6,899 bases of DNA from Nitrosomonadales bacterium (GCA_003104895.1 PQAG01000227.1:10846-17744); one strand, 5' to 3'; positions 1 through 6,899 are shown, counted from the stretch's first letter. Made by a program: numbers and translations. Notes: generated by a model from the letters alone, not told the origin.

Positions 1-269
1 ACCTGCCCCTTCTCCACCTTGTCGTTGAAATCGACATAGAGTTTTTTCACCGCGCCCGAGACCTGGGTACCCACGTTCACCAGCGTGACCGGGTTCAGGG
101 TGCCGTTGGCGGAAACGCTCTGCTTCAGCTCGCCCTTCTCCACCGCCTGCAGCTTGTAGCGCTGCTCCGGGCTCACGCTCTTGTACTGGCGCCAGCCAAA
201 GACACCAGCGGCGATCAGCGCACAGACAAGAAGAAACAGGACAAAGGGGTTTTTCAGAAAACGCTTCAT
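1..269 (-). CDS. MacA/HlyD-type periplasmic adaptor of a tripartite efflux pump, N-terminal part only (cut by window edge)
   Basis: Membrane-fusion proteins of this type sit in the periplasm, anchored to the inner membrane, and link an inner-membrane transporter to a TolC channel. Only the first 89 residues are visible; the gene runs off the left edge. Residues 1-3 (MKR) and a hydrophobic segment at about 8-25 form an uncleaved anchor or signal. Residues 42-89 hold the first beta strand and start of the lipoyl/barrel-sandwich region, with SVSANGTLNPV at 51-61 and VGTQVSGAV at 66-74, a pattern typical of MacA-like adaptors. The ATG overlaps the stop of the upstream TolC-family gene as ATGA (266-269), so translation is probably coupled. 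A GGAGAG (281-286) lies 11 nt before the ATG, slightly far. The partner should be a MacB-like ABC permease or an RND pump, expected beyond position 1. MacA is the best match by motif, but which inner-membrane partner it serves cannot be told here. Confidence 0.85.
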   Translation of the reverse strand, partial: MKRFLKNPFVLFLLVCALIAAGVFGWRQYKSVSPEQRYKLQAVEKGELKQSVSANGTLNPVTLVNVGTQVSGAVKKLYVDFNDKVEKGQ

Positions 270-1705
270 GGTTTGGTTTGCTCTCCGGTGTTGGCAACGC
301 CCGGCAGGGTCTGCAGCAGGCCGTAATCAAGGCTGCCCATGGACTGGGCCAGGGTGGCGCGGGAAACATTCCAGTTGAGCGCCGCCTGCACCCTTTGCTG
401 GCGGGCGCTGGCCAGCGCGCTCTGGGCGTTGAGGACATCGAGGATGCTGCCCACGCCGGCCTTGTAACGGCCCAGGGCCACCTGCTCGGACTGGGTGGCG
501 CTGTTGAGCAGATCCGTGCTGGTGCGCAAGGCCTGGGTGGCGGTATGCAGGTTGTGGTAGGCATTCCACACATCCAGCGCCACCTGCGTGCGGATGCGGT
601 CGCGCTGGGCGCCCCTGGCATCCACCTGGGCCTCGGCGGCGCGCACGCGGTAAGCCGGCGCAAAGCCGGAAAAGAAGGGAATGGTCAGGGTGACGCCGAG
701 CGACGAAGCATGCGTGGCGGGACTGCCATCCACATTGAGGAGGTTGCTGGAGGCTGCGAGGGAAACGCTGGGGCGGCCTGCTGCGCGCACTGCGTCGAGG
801 CTGGCAGCGGCGGCGCGCACCTGCGCCTCGGCAGCCAGCAGGTCGGGGCGGCGGCGGCGCGCTTCCTCCACCAGGGCATTCACGTCGCGCTCGAACGCAT
901 CCCCCGGCGAGACCTCTGCCGCGGGCGCCAGGCTCAGGGGGCGATGGGCATCCTGGCCGATGACATTGGCCAGCGCGCCCTGGGCGTTCTTCAGGCTGCC
1001 TTCGGCAGTGATGCGGTTGAGGGTCGCCTGGGACCAGGCGGTCTGAGCCTGTAGCTTGTCGGCGGGCGTAGCAGATCCGATCTTGTAGCGCGCCTCGGCG
1101 GCATTGAAACTTTCCCTGCTGGCACGCTCGGATTCCTGCGCTGCGCCCAGCGCCGTCGCGCTCGCCTGCGCCTGATAGAAGGCCTGCACTGCGGCCAGAA
1201 ACACCGCCTGCACGGTGCTGTCCTGCGTGGCCGCAGCAGCAGCCAGCAGCTGGCGTGCATTCTCCAGCGCCGCATCGCGCGCGCCGAAGTCGTACAGCAG
1301 GTACGACAGGGTCAGCCCGGCGCCGTTCTGATCGTAAGGTGAGCTTTGCGCTTCCTTGTCGGTCCAGTTGCGGCTGGCGGAAACGCTGCCGGACAGGCCG
1401 GGCAGATAAGCCGCCTGCGCCACCCCCACCTGGGCCGCCTGGGCGCGGGCATTGGCCCACACCTCGCGGGTTTGCGGATTGTTGCACAGCGCCAGATCGA
1501 CCACCTCCACCAGAGCCAGCGGCGCGGCGGACTGCGGCGCGCTGCAGGGCGTGGCGCCCTCTCTGGCGGGCCCATGCAGGGCAGGCCTTGGCGGAACCAG
1601 CGCGTCCGTGCCGAAAGGATCGCCAACGCCAGCGGCCAGGGTGCTGCCCTGGCCGCCAGCCAGGAGAAGAAACCCCGGCAGCACGCGTAAGAAACCGTAT
1701 TTCAT
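266..1705 (-). CDS. TolC-family outer-membrane efflux channel protein
   Basis: A 479-residue outer-membrane factor that would form the trimeric exit duct of a tripartite efflux or type I export system. Residues 1 to about 25 look like a signal peptide, with a hydrophobic core (FLLLAGG) and a likely cleavage near TLAAG. Two OEP repeats follow, about residues 62-260 and 280-465, each rich in Ala, Gln, Arg and Glu as expected for the long periplasmic helices. Recognisable family motifs are ALCNNPQTR near residue 75, AAYLPGLSGSVSASRNW near 95-111, ARYKIGSATPADKLQAQ in repeat 1 and GRYKAGVGSILDVLNAQSAL in repeat 2. The length is normal for the family. The ATG at 1705 is the only conventional start after an in-frame upstream TGA, but no Shine-Dalgarno precedes it. 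It is the first gene of a unit with the adaptor downstream (4-nt overlap). Several subfamilies share these motifs, so I give no gene symbol. Confidence 0.93.
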   Translation of the reverse strand: MKYGFLRVLPGFLLLAGGQGSTLAAGVGDPFGTDALVPPRPALHGPAREGATPCSAPQSAAPLALVEVVDLALCNNPQTREVWANARAQAAQVGVAQAAYLPGLSGSVSASRNWTDKEAQSSPYDQNGAGLTLSYLLYDFGARDAALENARQLLAAAAATQDSTVQAVFLAAVQAFYQAQASATALGAAQESERASRESFNAAEARYKIGSATPADKLQAQTAWSQATLNRITAEGSLKNAQGALANVIGQDAHRPLSLAPAAEVSPGDAFERDVNALVEEARRRRPDLLAAEAQVRAAAASLDAVRAAGRPSVSLAASSNLLNVDGSPATHASSLGVTLTIPFFSGFAPAYRVRAAEAQVDARGAQRDRIRTQVALDVWNAYHNLHTATQALRTSTDLLNSATQSEQVALGRYKAGVGSILDVLNAQSALASARQQRVQAALNWNVSRATLAQSMGSLDYGLLQTLPGVANTGEQTKP

Positions 1706-1766
1706 AAGATGGGAAATGGTGGAAAGGCTGGTTGGATGGTGTTTGGCATGCTTAGTTCAATTGCCC

Positions 1767-1772
1767 ATTATA
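1767..1772 (-). promoter_or_regulatory. Putative -10 box of the TolC/adaptor operon promoter
   Basis: The minus strand reads a perfect TATAAT here, about 62 nt before the tolC-family ATG, which predicts a 5' leader of roughly 55 nt. At the 17-nt spacing the -35 position (1790-1795) reads TGGCTA, only 3 of 6 matches to TTGACA, and there is no correctly placed TG extension. A strong -10 with a poor -35 is the usual look of an activator-assisted sigma-70 promoter. The call rests on motif and position only. Confidence 0.5.
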
Positions 1773-1776
1773 TGCA

Positions 1777-1804
1777 GGCAGGGAACCTGTAGCCATCCCC
1801 TGCC
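1777..1804 (-). repeat. Inverted repeat around the -35 region (possible operator or RNA hairpin)
   Basis: On the minus strand GGCAGGG (1798-1804) and CCCTGCC (1777-1783) are perfect 7-bp inverted arms. The stem extends to 9 bp in RNA if one G-U pair is allowed, leaving a 10-nt loop at 1786-1795. It lies between the ATPase stop and the TATAAT box, so it could end the upstream transcript or serve as a regulator site straddling the -35. No U-rich run follows it, so a classical intrinsic terminator is not supported. Confidence 0.45.
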
Positions 1805-1820
1805 GCGATGAGATCACGCC

Positions 1821-1835
1821 TTAATCATGGATTAA
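1821..1835. repeat. Short perfect palindrome TTAATC-n3-GATTAA
   Basis: The sequence has two 6-nt arms, TTAATC and GATTAA, around a 3-nt spacer, just 6 nt past the stop of the ATPase gene. It stands out as AT-rich in GC-rich surroundings. It lies about 60-75 nt upstream of the predicted start point of the TolC/adaptor operon, a position suited to an activator site. No regulator in the window is available to match it with, and a 6-nt palindrome can arise by chance. Confidence 0.35.
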
Positions 1836-1841
1836 CCGGGT

Positions 1842-4340
1842 TCAACGGCCCCGGCTCATGTCGTTTCGCTTGTAGAACCAACGTTTCCCCCCTTCAACCA
1901 GCACCAGATAGGCCAGCATCAAACCCAGGAGGAGCGGGAAAAATTCGGCCGGCAGCGGCGTAAAGCCGAGGTAGTGCGCATAAGGGGTAAACGGCAGCAG
2001 CATCGCGGCCGCCACGATGCCGATAGAAGTCAGTGACAGCCAGAGGTTCGGGCGGCTGCGCAGCGGATTGCGGCGGGTGCGGATGACGAAAATCACCAGC
2101 ACCTGGGTGGCGATGGATTCGACAAACCAGCCGGTGCGGAACAGGGTTTCGTTGGCGTTGAGCACCGTCAGCAGCAGGAAAAAGGTAATGAAATCGAACA
2201 GCGAGCTGATCGGCCCGATGGTCAGCATGAAATTGCGGATGAAGGCCATGTCCCAGTGGCGCGGACGCGCCAGGTCTTCCTCGTCCACGTTGTCCAGTGG
2301 CAGGGGAATTTCGGACACATCGTAGAGCAGATTGTTGAGCAGGATCTGCAGCGGCAGCATGGGCAGAAACGGCAGGAACAGGGTCGCCGCGGCCATGCTG
2401 AACATGTTGCCGAAGTTGGAGCTGGTCGCCATCATGATGTATTTCATCACGTTGCCGAAGGTGCGGCGGCCCTCCAGAATGCCCGCGTGCAGCGCCTTCA
2501 GGTCGTGTTCCAGCAGGATCATGGCGGCGGCCTGTTTGGCCACGTCCACCGCGCTGTCCACCGAGATGCCCACGTCCGCGGTATGCAGCGAGGGGGCGTC
2601 GTTGACGCCGTCGCCGAGATACCCCACCACATGCCCGCGCGCCTTGAGGGCCAGCAGGATGCGGTTTTTCTGCGCCGGATTGACGCGGCAGAACAGGTTG
2701 GCCTCCTCTGAGCGGGCACGCAGGGCGTCGTCGTTCATGATCGCAATGTCATTACCCGTGAGCACGCCGCTGACGGGCACGCCCAGCTGCGCGCAGACAT
2801 GGCGCGTCACGCGTTCATTGTCGCCGGTCACGATTTTCACCGCCACGCCGCTCGCTTTCAGCGCTGCCAGCGCCTCGCCCGCGCTGGCCTTGGGCGGGTC
2901 GAGAAAGGCAGCGAAGCCGGCGAAAACCAGTTCTGTTTCATCCGTCACCACGGCATGAGGATGATCCGCAGGCACGGCGCGCCAGGCAATGCCCAATACC
3001 CGGAAGCCCTCCTCCCCCAGCGCATCAAACAGCTCATCAATGCGCGCCGCTGCCGCCTCATCGAGCAGCACGGCAGCGCCGCTTGCATCCTCGTAATGGG
3101 TGCACAAGCGCAGGATATCCTCGGGCGCCCCCTTCACTGCCAGCATGCGCGCGCCTGCGCGCTCCACCAGCACGGACACGCGCCGCCGTTCGAAGTCGAA
3201 GGGGACTTCGTCGATCTTCTGCCAGCCGGAGATATCGATTTCCTCATGTTGCAGGATGGCGTCGTCGAGCGGGCTTTTCAGGCCGCTTTCGAAGTAACTG
3301 TTGAGGTAGGCCAGCTCCAGCACGCTCGCGCTATCCCGCCCCATGGCGTCAACGTGGCGTTCCAGCTGGATGCGCGCCTCGGTCAGCGTGCCGGTCTTGT
3401 CGGTGCAGAGCACGTCCATCGCCCCCATATCCTGGATCGCCGAGGGCCGTTTGACGATGACCCGCCAGGCGGCCATGCGCAGCGCACCTCGCGCCAGGGT
3501 CACGGATACCACCATGGGCAGCAGCTCCGGCGTCAGCCCAACCGCCAGCGCCACGGCGAACAGGAATGACTCCAGCAAGGGCCGGTGGAAGGCCACGTTG
3601 ACCAGCAGCGTGAACAGCACCAGCAGAAAGGTCAGGCGCATGATGAGCAGGCCGAACTGGCGGGTGCCGCGTTCGAAGGCGGTGGGCGGAGGGAGCAGAG
3701 CAAGGCTGTCCGCGATCTGGCCCAGGGCGGTTCGGCTTCCGGTGCGGCCGATGAGGACGCGGGCCGAGCCGCTCACCACCGAGCTGCCCATGAACACGCC
3801 ATGGCTCGCCGCAGGTTCCCAGACATCCGGCCTGGCGGCCGGGTCTGCGCGCTTTTCCACCGGGTAGGCCTCGCCGGTAAGCTGGGCCTGATTGACGAAA
3901 AAGTCATCCGCCTCCAGCACCCATGCATCTGCCGGGATCAGGTCGCCGGCCGACAGGAGAACCACATCACCAGGCACCAGCGCCGCCACCGGCACTTCGC
4001 GCGTCATGCCGTCACGCAGCACCGTGGCGGTCACGGCCACTTGCGCGGCGAGTTGCTCCGCGGCCCGCCCGGCGCGGAATTCCTGAACAAAATCCAGGGT
4101 CACACTCATCAGCACGATGAGGCCGATGATGAAAGCCCCCGTCGTTTCGCCGGTCAGCGCAGAGATTCCACTGGCGGCCAGCAGCACCACCACCAGTGGA
4201 TTACGGAAATGGGCGAGAAATTGCAGCAGGATGGCGCGCTGCCGGGCCGGCTTGAGCTGGTTCGAGCCGTATTGATTCAGGCGGGCTGCGGCTTCGGCGC
4301 TGCTCAAGCCAGTGGATAACGGTGTGGGATCCATGCTCAA
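1842..4340 (-). CDS. mgtA: MgtA-type magnesium-translocating P-type ATPase
   Basis: An inner-membrane P3B ATPase expected to import Mg2+ using ATP. The protein has 832 residues, shorter than the roughly 900 of enterobacterial MgtA, mainly through a short N-terminal tail. All catalytic motifs are intact: actuator-domain LTGE (154-157), phosphorylation loop DKTGTLT (314-320, Asp314 phosphorylated), KGAPE (403-407, nucleotide domain), TGDN (505-508) and the hinge GDGVND (576-581). Family-specific signatures include VGLTPELLPM in helix M4 (267-276), SNFGNMFSMA (641-650) and LLYDVSEIPLPLDNVD (671-686). Helices lie at about 45-85, 229-285 and 635-815. The start is either TTG at 4340 or ATG at 4334, since an in-frame TAA lies two codons upstream of the TTG; a GGGG 10 nt before the TTG is the only weak ribosome site. 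The gene follows the Trx-CcdA fusion by 46 nt, suggesting cotranscription. Its link to arsenic functions is unclear. Confidence 0.93.
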   Translation of the reverse strand: MSMDPTPLSTGLSSAEAAARLNQYGSNQLKPARQRAILLQFLAHFRNPLVVVLLAASGISALTGETTGAFIIGLIVLMSVTLDFVQEFRAGRAAEQLAAQVAVTATVLRDGMTREVPVAALVPGDVVLLSAGDLIPADAWVLEADDFFVNQAQLTGEAYPVEKRADPAARPDVWEPAASHGVFMGSSVVSGSARVLIGRTGSRTALGQIADSLALLPPPTAFERGTRQFGLLIMRLTFLLVLFTLLVNVAFHRPLLESFLFAVALAVGLTPELLPMVVSVTLARGALRMAAWRVIVKRPSAIQDMGAMDVLCTDKTGTLTEARIQLERHVDAMGRDSASVLELAYLNSYFESGLKSPLDDAILQHEEIDISGWQKIDEVPFDFERRRVSVLVERAGARMLAVKGAPEDILRLCTHYEDASGAAVLLDEAAAARIDELFDALGEEGFRVLGIAWRAVPADHPHAVVTDETELVFAGFAAFLDPPKASAGEALAALKASGVAVKIVTGDNERVTRHVCAQLGVPVSGVLTGNDIAIMNDDALRARSEEANLFCRVNPAQKNRILLALKARGHVVGYLGDGVNDAPSLHTADVGISVDSAVDVAKQAAAMILLEHDLKALHAGILEGRRTFGNVMKYIMMATSSNFGNMFSMAAATLFLPFLPMLPLQILLNNLLYDVSEIPLPLDNVDEEDLARPRHWDMAFIRNFMLTIGPISSLFDFITFFLLLTVLNANETLFRTGWFVESIATQVLVIFVIRTRRNPLRSRPNLWLSLTSIGIVAAAMLLPFTPYAHYLGFTPLPAEFFPLLLGLMLAYLVLVEGGKRWFYKRNDMSRGR

Positions 4341-4386
4341 TGCTTATCAGCCCCGTCAACAGCAATCAAAATGCCGGCTGCAATCT

Positions 4387-5640
4387 TCAGGATTTTTCCC
4401 TGGTCAAGCGCGCCGCAATCCAGGTGGCAGCCAGGGCAACCCCCAGCAGGCCGAACGCCGCCGCCAGTTTGTTCAGCCATTCCGGCGCGACCAGCAGCAA
4501 CACCCCCAGCTCCAGCATCATGGCACCGGAGAGCAGCTTGAGCAACCGCCCCTCCCGCTCCGTCAGCCTGCGCGCGCCCATGCTGCGCACGAAAGCCAGC
4601 ACGATGAGCGCCAGCGGCACCGCATAGACGAGGTTGTACAGGGCCAGGTAGAGATAATGCATGACCGGGGAGAGCCCGCTCAGGGTGAGCAGGCGGGTAT
4701 AGACCATGGGAAAACCGGCCGTGCACAGCAGCTCGTAGAAGTTGGCGGCAAGCGCCAGGAGTATGGTCGCCAATACCATCGCCGGGAGGCTGCCGGCGCC
4801 GAGGATGGCGCGTGCGCGGCAGTAGATGCCGGGCTTGCGCGATTCAGGTATGGAAAGGCTCAGGCCACGCCCGGAAGCGAAGAAATCCTTGATGTTGACG
4901 GCACCGGCGAACACCGCCAGCGCCCCTGCCGCCAGCGTCACCCAGGCGAGGTTGCCGAGCAGCTGGAACAGGTTGAGCCAGGCCGCCATGAAGGCGAAGT
5001 ACATCAGGCCGGAGAACAGCACGAAGATGCCGCCGATGGCGAGCATGCGCTTCCTGCTCTGCTGGCGCACCAGCAGGGAAAGCAGGAACAGCAGCACGAA
5101 AAAGGCGCAGGGGTTGAAGGCGTCCAGCGCGGCGATGGCGATGGTCAGGAGCGGCAGGGAAAACTGCTGCGGGACAACCTCACCCAGGACCGGGAGCAAA
5201 AGTTTGGCTGCGGCCGGGCTTTCTGGCGCGCTGTCAGCAAGCACCCTTGCATGGCATTCATCCAGCCGCCGCGCAATTTCCGCCCCGGTGGTTCCGGCCT
5301 TGTCCCAGCCCACATGCATCTCGCCGCAGAACAGCAGGGCCGGCACGGAAACAGCCTTCTCCCCGAGCTGCGCCGCCATGGTCTGGTACAGCCGGGCATG
5401 TTCTGGATGATGTGTCAGTTCCAGCGAATGCAAGCCCACCCAGGGGCGGGCTGCCGGGATGGCTTCGACAAAGGGCCGCGCTTCCAGGCAATGCGGGCAG
5501 GTCTCCGACCAGAAGAAATAGAACTGAATTTCAGGCTTTCCCTGCGCGCCGGGTTTGACCCATGGTTCACCGGACTGCGCCGTGTATGGCGCGATCCAGA
5601 GCAGGGTCAAGACCAGCAGGCGCAGCCAGTTCATCGTCAA
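4387..5640 (-). CDS. Periplasmic thioredoxin domain fused to a CcdA/DsbD-like transmembrane electron transporter
   Basis: The predicted 417-aa protein would pass thiol electrons from the cytoplasm across the inner membrane to its own periplasmic thioredoxin domain. Residues 4-20 form a signal or anchor. A thioredoxin-like domain at about 36-135 has the active site CPHC (48-51, within WSETCPHC) and a cis-Pro at 100 (SVPALLF), plus Cys105 and Cys129. A CcdA-like domain at about 160-412 has some six or seven helices, with Cys178 in the first (FNPCAF) and Cys306 in the fourth (YELLCTAGFP); these match the paired cysteines of CcdA and the DsbD membrane domain. The order is the reverse of DsbD, whose thioredoxin domain is C-terminal. 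The TTG at 5640 is chosen because AAGGAGG (5648-5654) sits exactly 7 nt upstream; ATG at 5634 is the alternative, and an in-frame extension to 5685 passes through the Shine-Dalgarno. It lies 80 nt after arsC and 46 nt before the ATPase. The role in arsenic metabolism is inferred. Confidence 0.88.
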   Translation of the reverse strand: MTMNWLRLLVLTLLWIAPYTAQSGEPWVKPGAQGKPEIQFYFFWSETCPHCLEARPFVEAIPAARPWVGLHSLELTHHPEHARLYQTMAAQLGEKAVSVPALLFCGEMHVGWDKAGTTGAEIARRLDECHARVLADSAPESPAAAKLLLPVLGEVVPQQFSLPLLTIAIAALDAFNPCAFFVLLFLLSLLVRQQSRKRMLAIGGIFVLFSGLMYFAFMAAWLNLFQLLGNLAWVTLAAGALAVFAGAVNIKDFFASGRGLSLSIPESRKPGIYCRARAILGAGSLPAMVLATILLALAANFYELLCTAGFPMVYTRLLTLSGLSPVMHYLYLALYNLVYAVPLALIVLAFVRSMGARRLTEREGRLLKLLSGAMMLELGVLLLVAPEWLNKLAAAFGLLGVALAATWIAARLTREKS

Positions 5641-5647
5641 GGCATAC

Positions 5648-5654
5648 CCTCCTT
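5648..5654 (-). promoter_or_regulatory. Strong Shine-Dalgarno that fixes a TTG start for the Trx-CcdA gene
   Basis: The minus strand reads AAGGAGG, a near-perfect anti-16S match, with a 7-nt spacer to TTG at 5640-5638. The first in-frame ATG (5634) is 13 nt away, which is too far for best use. An ATG only 1-2 nt after the site is out of frame and closes after two codons. An automatic caller is likely to choose the 5685 or 5634 start instead. Confidence 0.7.
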
Positions 5655-5689
5655 GTATAGCCAGAACCGATCCGGAACGGGACATGGCA

Positions 5690-5709
5690 CGATGAACGAA
5701 TCTTCATCG
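5690..5709 (-). repeat. Hairpin-forming inverted repeat between arsC and the Trx-CcdA gene
   Basis: CGATGAA (5690-5696) and TTCATCG (5703-5709) are perfect 7-bp arms around a 6-nt loop, in the 80-nt gap between the two genes. The hairpin is AT-rich and has no U run after it on the minus strand, so it is not a standard terminator. It could tune mRNA processing between the genes or be chance. Confidence 0.35.
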
Positions 5710-5720
5710 CGCCGCATCAG

Positions 5721-6131
<411 letters not shown>

Positions 6132-6135
6132 ATGC

Positions 6136-6408
6136 TTACCCCTTGCCGCCGCAGCAGCCGCAGCAGGACTCGGCTCCGCCCAGCCATTCTTCCACCTTGG
6201 CGCTGCTCGGCACGCTGCCGCTGTGCACCAGCTTGCCGTCGATCACCACGCCCGGCGTGGACATGACGCCAAAGCCGAGAATGGCGGCCATGTCGGTGAC
6301 TTTTTCCAGGCTGATTTCAACGCCTTTCGCCTGAGCGGCCTTGGCGATCATGTTCGCCGTGACCTCGCACTTCGAACAGCCGCTGCCGAGCACCTTGATT
6401 TCTTTCAT
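6136..6408 (-). CDS. Small thioredoxin-fold redox protein with CSKC site and cysteine-rich tail
   Basis: A 90-residue cytoplasmic protein of the small thioredoxin/glutaredoxin-like family often annotated as redox-active disulfide protein 2 (MTH895-like). The active site GSGCSKC has Cys11 and Cys14, and STPGVVIDGKLVHSG (50-64) carries the cis-Pro at 52 that packs against it. There is no signal peptide. The C-terminal tail holds CCGCC (Cys82, 83, 85, 86) followed by GGKG, beyond the normal end of the fold, and could bind arsenite or another soft metal; this is inference. AAGGAG (6415-6420) overlaps the arsM stop, 6 nt before the ATG, so coupling to arsM is likely, and arsC follows after 4 nt. 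It probably passes electrons to ArsC, ArsM or the membrane CcdA-like protein. The family assignment is good, the partner unproven. Confidence 0.88.
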   Translation of the reverse strand: MKEIKVLGSGCSKCEVTANMIAKAAQAKGVEISLEKVTDMAAILGFGVMSTPGVVIDGKLVHSGSVPSSAKVEEWLGGAESCCGCCGGKG

Positions 6409-6418
6409 GATTCACTCC

Positions 6419-6899
6419 TTATGGTTTAACTGCTTCAATGTTTGCCGAGCACACGTAGGCTTCCACCCCACGCCCCGGCGCCCACTGGCGGATGAATTCC
6501 CGGCTGGCGTCCTTGGCCTCGATGCGGATATTCACAAAACCTGCCGCCGCCAGCATCCGTTCCAGTTCTTCTGCTGCTGCCGCACCGGCGATGCAGCCGG
6601 TGTACAGGGCCAGATCGCGCCGCGCCTCTTCCGGCAGCGGTGCGGTGGTGATGATATCGGAAAGCGCCAGACGCCCGCCGCTTTTCAGCACCCGGAAGGC
6701 GTCGCGGAACACCTGGGCCTTGTCCGGCGAGAGATTGATCACGCAATTGGAGATGATCACGTCCACCGTGGCATCGGCCACCGGCAGGTGCTCGATCTCG
6801 CCGAGGCGGAATTCGGTGTTGGCGTAGCCGCCCTTGGCGGCGTTGGCGCGCGCCTTGGACACCATGTCCGGCGTCATGTCCACGCCGATGGCATGGCCG
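6419..6899 (-). CDS. arsM: Arsenite S-adenosylmethyltransferase, C-terminal part (N-terminus outside window)
   Basis: ArsM methylates arsenite using S-adenosylmethionine, giving methylated and volatile arsenicals. About 160 residues of the C-terminal part are present; the open frame continues past the right edge, so a GTG at 6883 is internal (the frame reads GHAIGVDMTPDM across it). Visible features are the acidic end of the SAM-binding strand (GVDMT), the GEIEHLPVAD loop, SNCVINLSPDK with one conserved cysteine, RVLKSGGRLALSDI (methyltransferase strand 5) and YTGCIAGA with a second cysteine. These two match the As(III)-binding cysteines of the family; the N-terminal cysteine lies outside. 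The TAA stop overlaps the Shine-Dalgarno of the small thioredoxin gene, so the two are cotranslated. The promoter and any arsR-type regulator would be to the right of the window. Confidence 0.93.
   Translation of the reverse strand, partial: GHAIGVDMTPDMVSKARANAAKGGYANTEFRLGEIEHLPVADATVDVIISNCVINLSPDKAQVFRDAFRVLKSGGRLALSDIITTAPLPEEARRDLALYTGCIAGAAAAEELERMLAAAGFVNIRIEAKDASREFIRQWAPGRGVEAYVCSANIEAVKP

Noticed and set aside
278..1054. Plus-strand open frame of 258 codons opposite the TolC-family gene
   Set aside because: It is a Gly/Ala-rich antisense shadow of a gene with clear family motifs on the other strand.
327..1487. Minus-strand 386-codon open frame in another frame of the TolC-family gene
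   Set aside because: Arg/Gly/Pro-rich with no domain; the overlapping 479-residue frame carries all the family motifs.
1777..1804. Intrinsic terminator for the ATPase unit
   Set aside because: The stem is good but no run of U follows; the next bases lead into the TATAAT box. Kept only as an inverted repeat.
2799..3569. Plus-strand open frame of 256 codons opposite the P-type ATPase
   Set aside because: The ATPase frame is intact with every catalytic motif; this one has no domain and is antisense.
5638..5646. Two-codon ATG-CCT-TGA mini frame before the Trx-CcdA gene as a regulatory upstream peptide
   Set aside because: Its ATG is only about 1-2 nt from the Shine-Dalgarno, too close for initiation.
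6883..6899. GTG at 6883 as the true start of arsM
   Set aside because: The frame stays open to the window edge with family sequence (GHAIG) and the SAM-binding region must lie further upstream.

Overview
The window is a compact, GC-rich stretch of a Gram-negative chromosome or large element. It encodes a TolC-type outer-membrane channel, an RND/ABC-type periplasmic adaptor and a signal-peptide-bearing periplasmic thioredoxin-like domain. Codon use and the mix of arsenic and envelope genes would suit a beta- or gammaproteobacterium, but that placement is an inference. All supported genes lie on the minus strand, so transcription runs from high to low coordinates. I see no tRNA, rRNA, CRISPR array, transposase or insertion sequence.

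Right part (about 4387-6899), arsenic and redox block. In transcription order: the 3' part of an arsenite S-adenosylmethyltransferase (arsM, cut by the window edge), a 90-aa thioredoxin-fold protein with a CSKC active site and a CCGCC tail, a thioredoxin-coupled arsenate reductase (arsC), and a membrane protein that joins a periplasmic CPHC thioredoxin domain to a six- or seven-helix CcdA/DsbD-like electron-transfer domain. The first three genes are packed within 4-10 nt of each other with good Shine-Dalgarno sequences, as in an operon. The membrane fusion follows after about 80 nt and very probably starts at a TTG codon. Together they would reduce arsenate to arsenite and methylate it, with a local thiol-electron supply in the cytoplasm. 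The CcdA-like protein would carry reducing equivalents to the periplasm; that last role is inferred.

Middle (1842-4340), a complete MgtA-type P-type ATPase (832 aa, Mg2+ uptake family) that starts 46 nt after the fusion gene. It may be cotranscribed with the arsenic block, and there is no room for the long regulatory leader known from enterobacterial mgtA.

Left part (1-1841). A 136-nt intergenic region holds a perfect TATAAT box and two inverted repeats. It leads into a second unit: a TolC-family outer-membrane efflux protein followed, with a 4-nt ATGA overlap, by a MacA/HlyD-type periplasmic adaptor that runs off the left edge. The inner-membrane pump is expected just outside the window. 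No gene-free stretch exceeds 300 nt.
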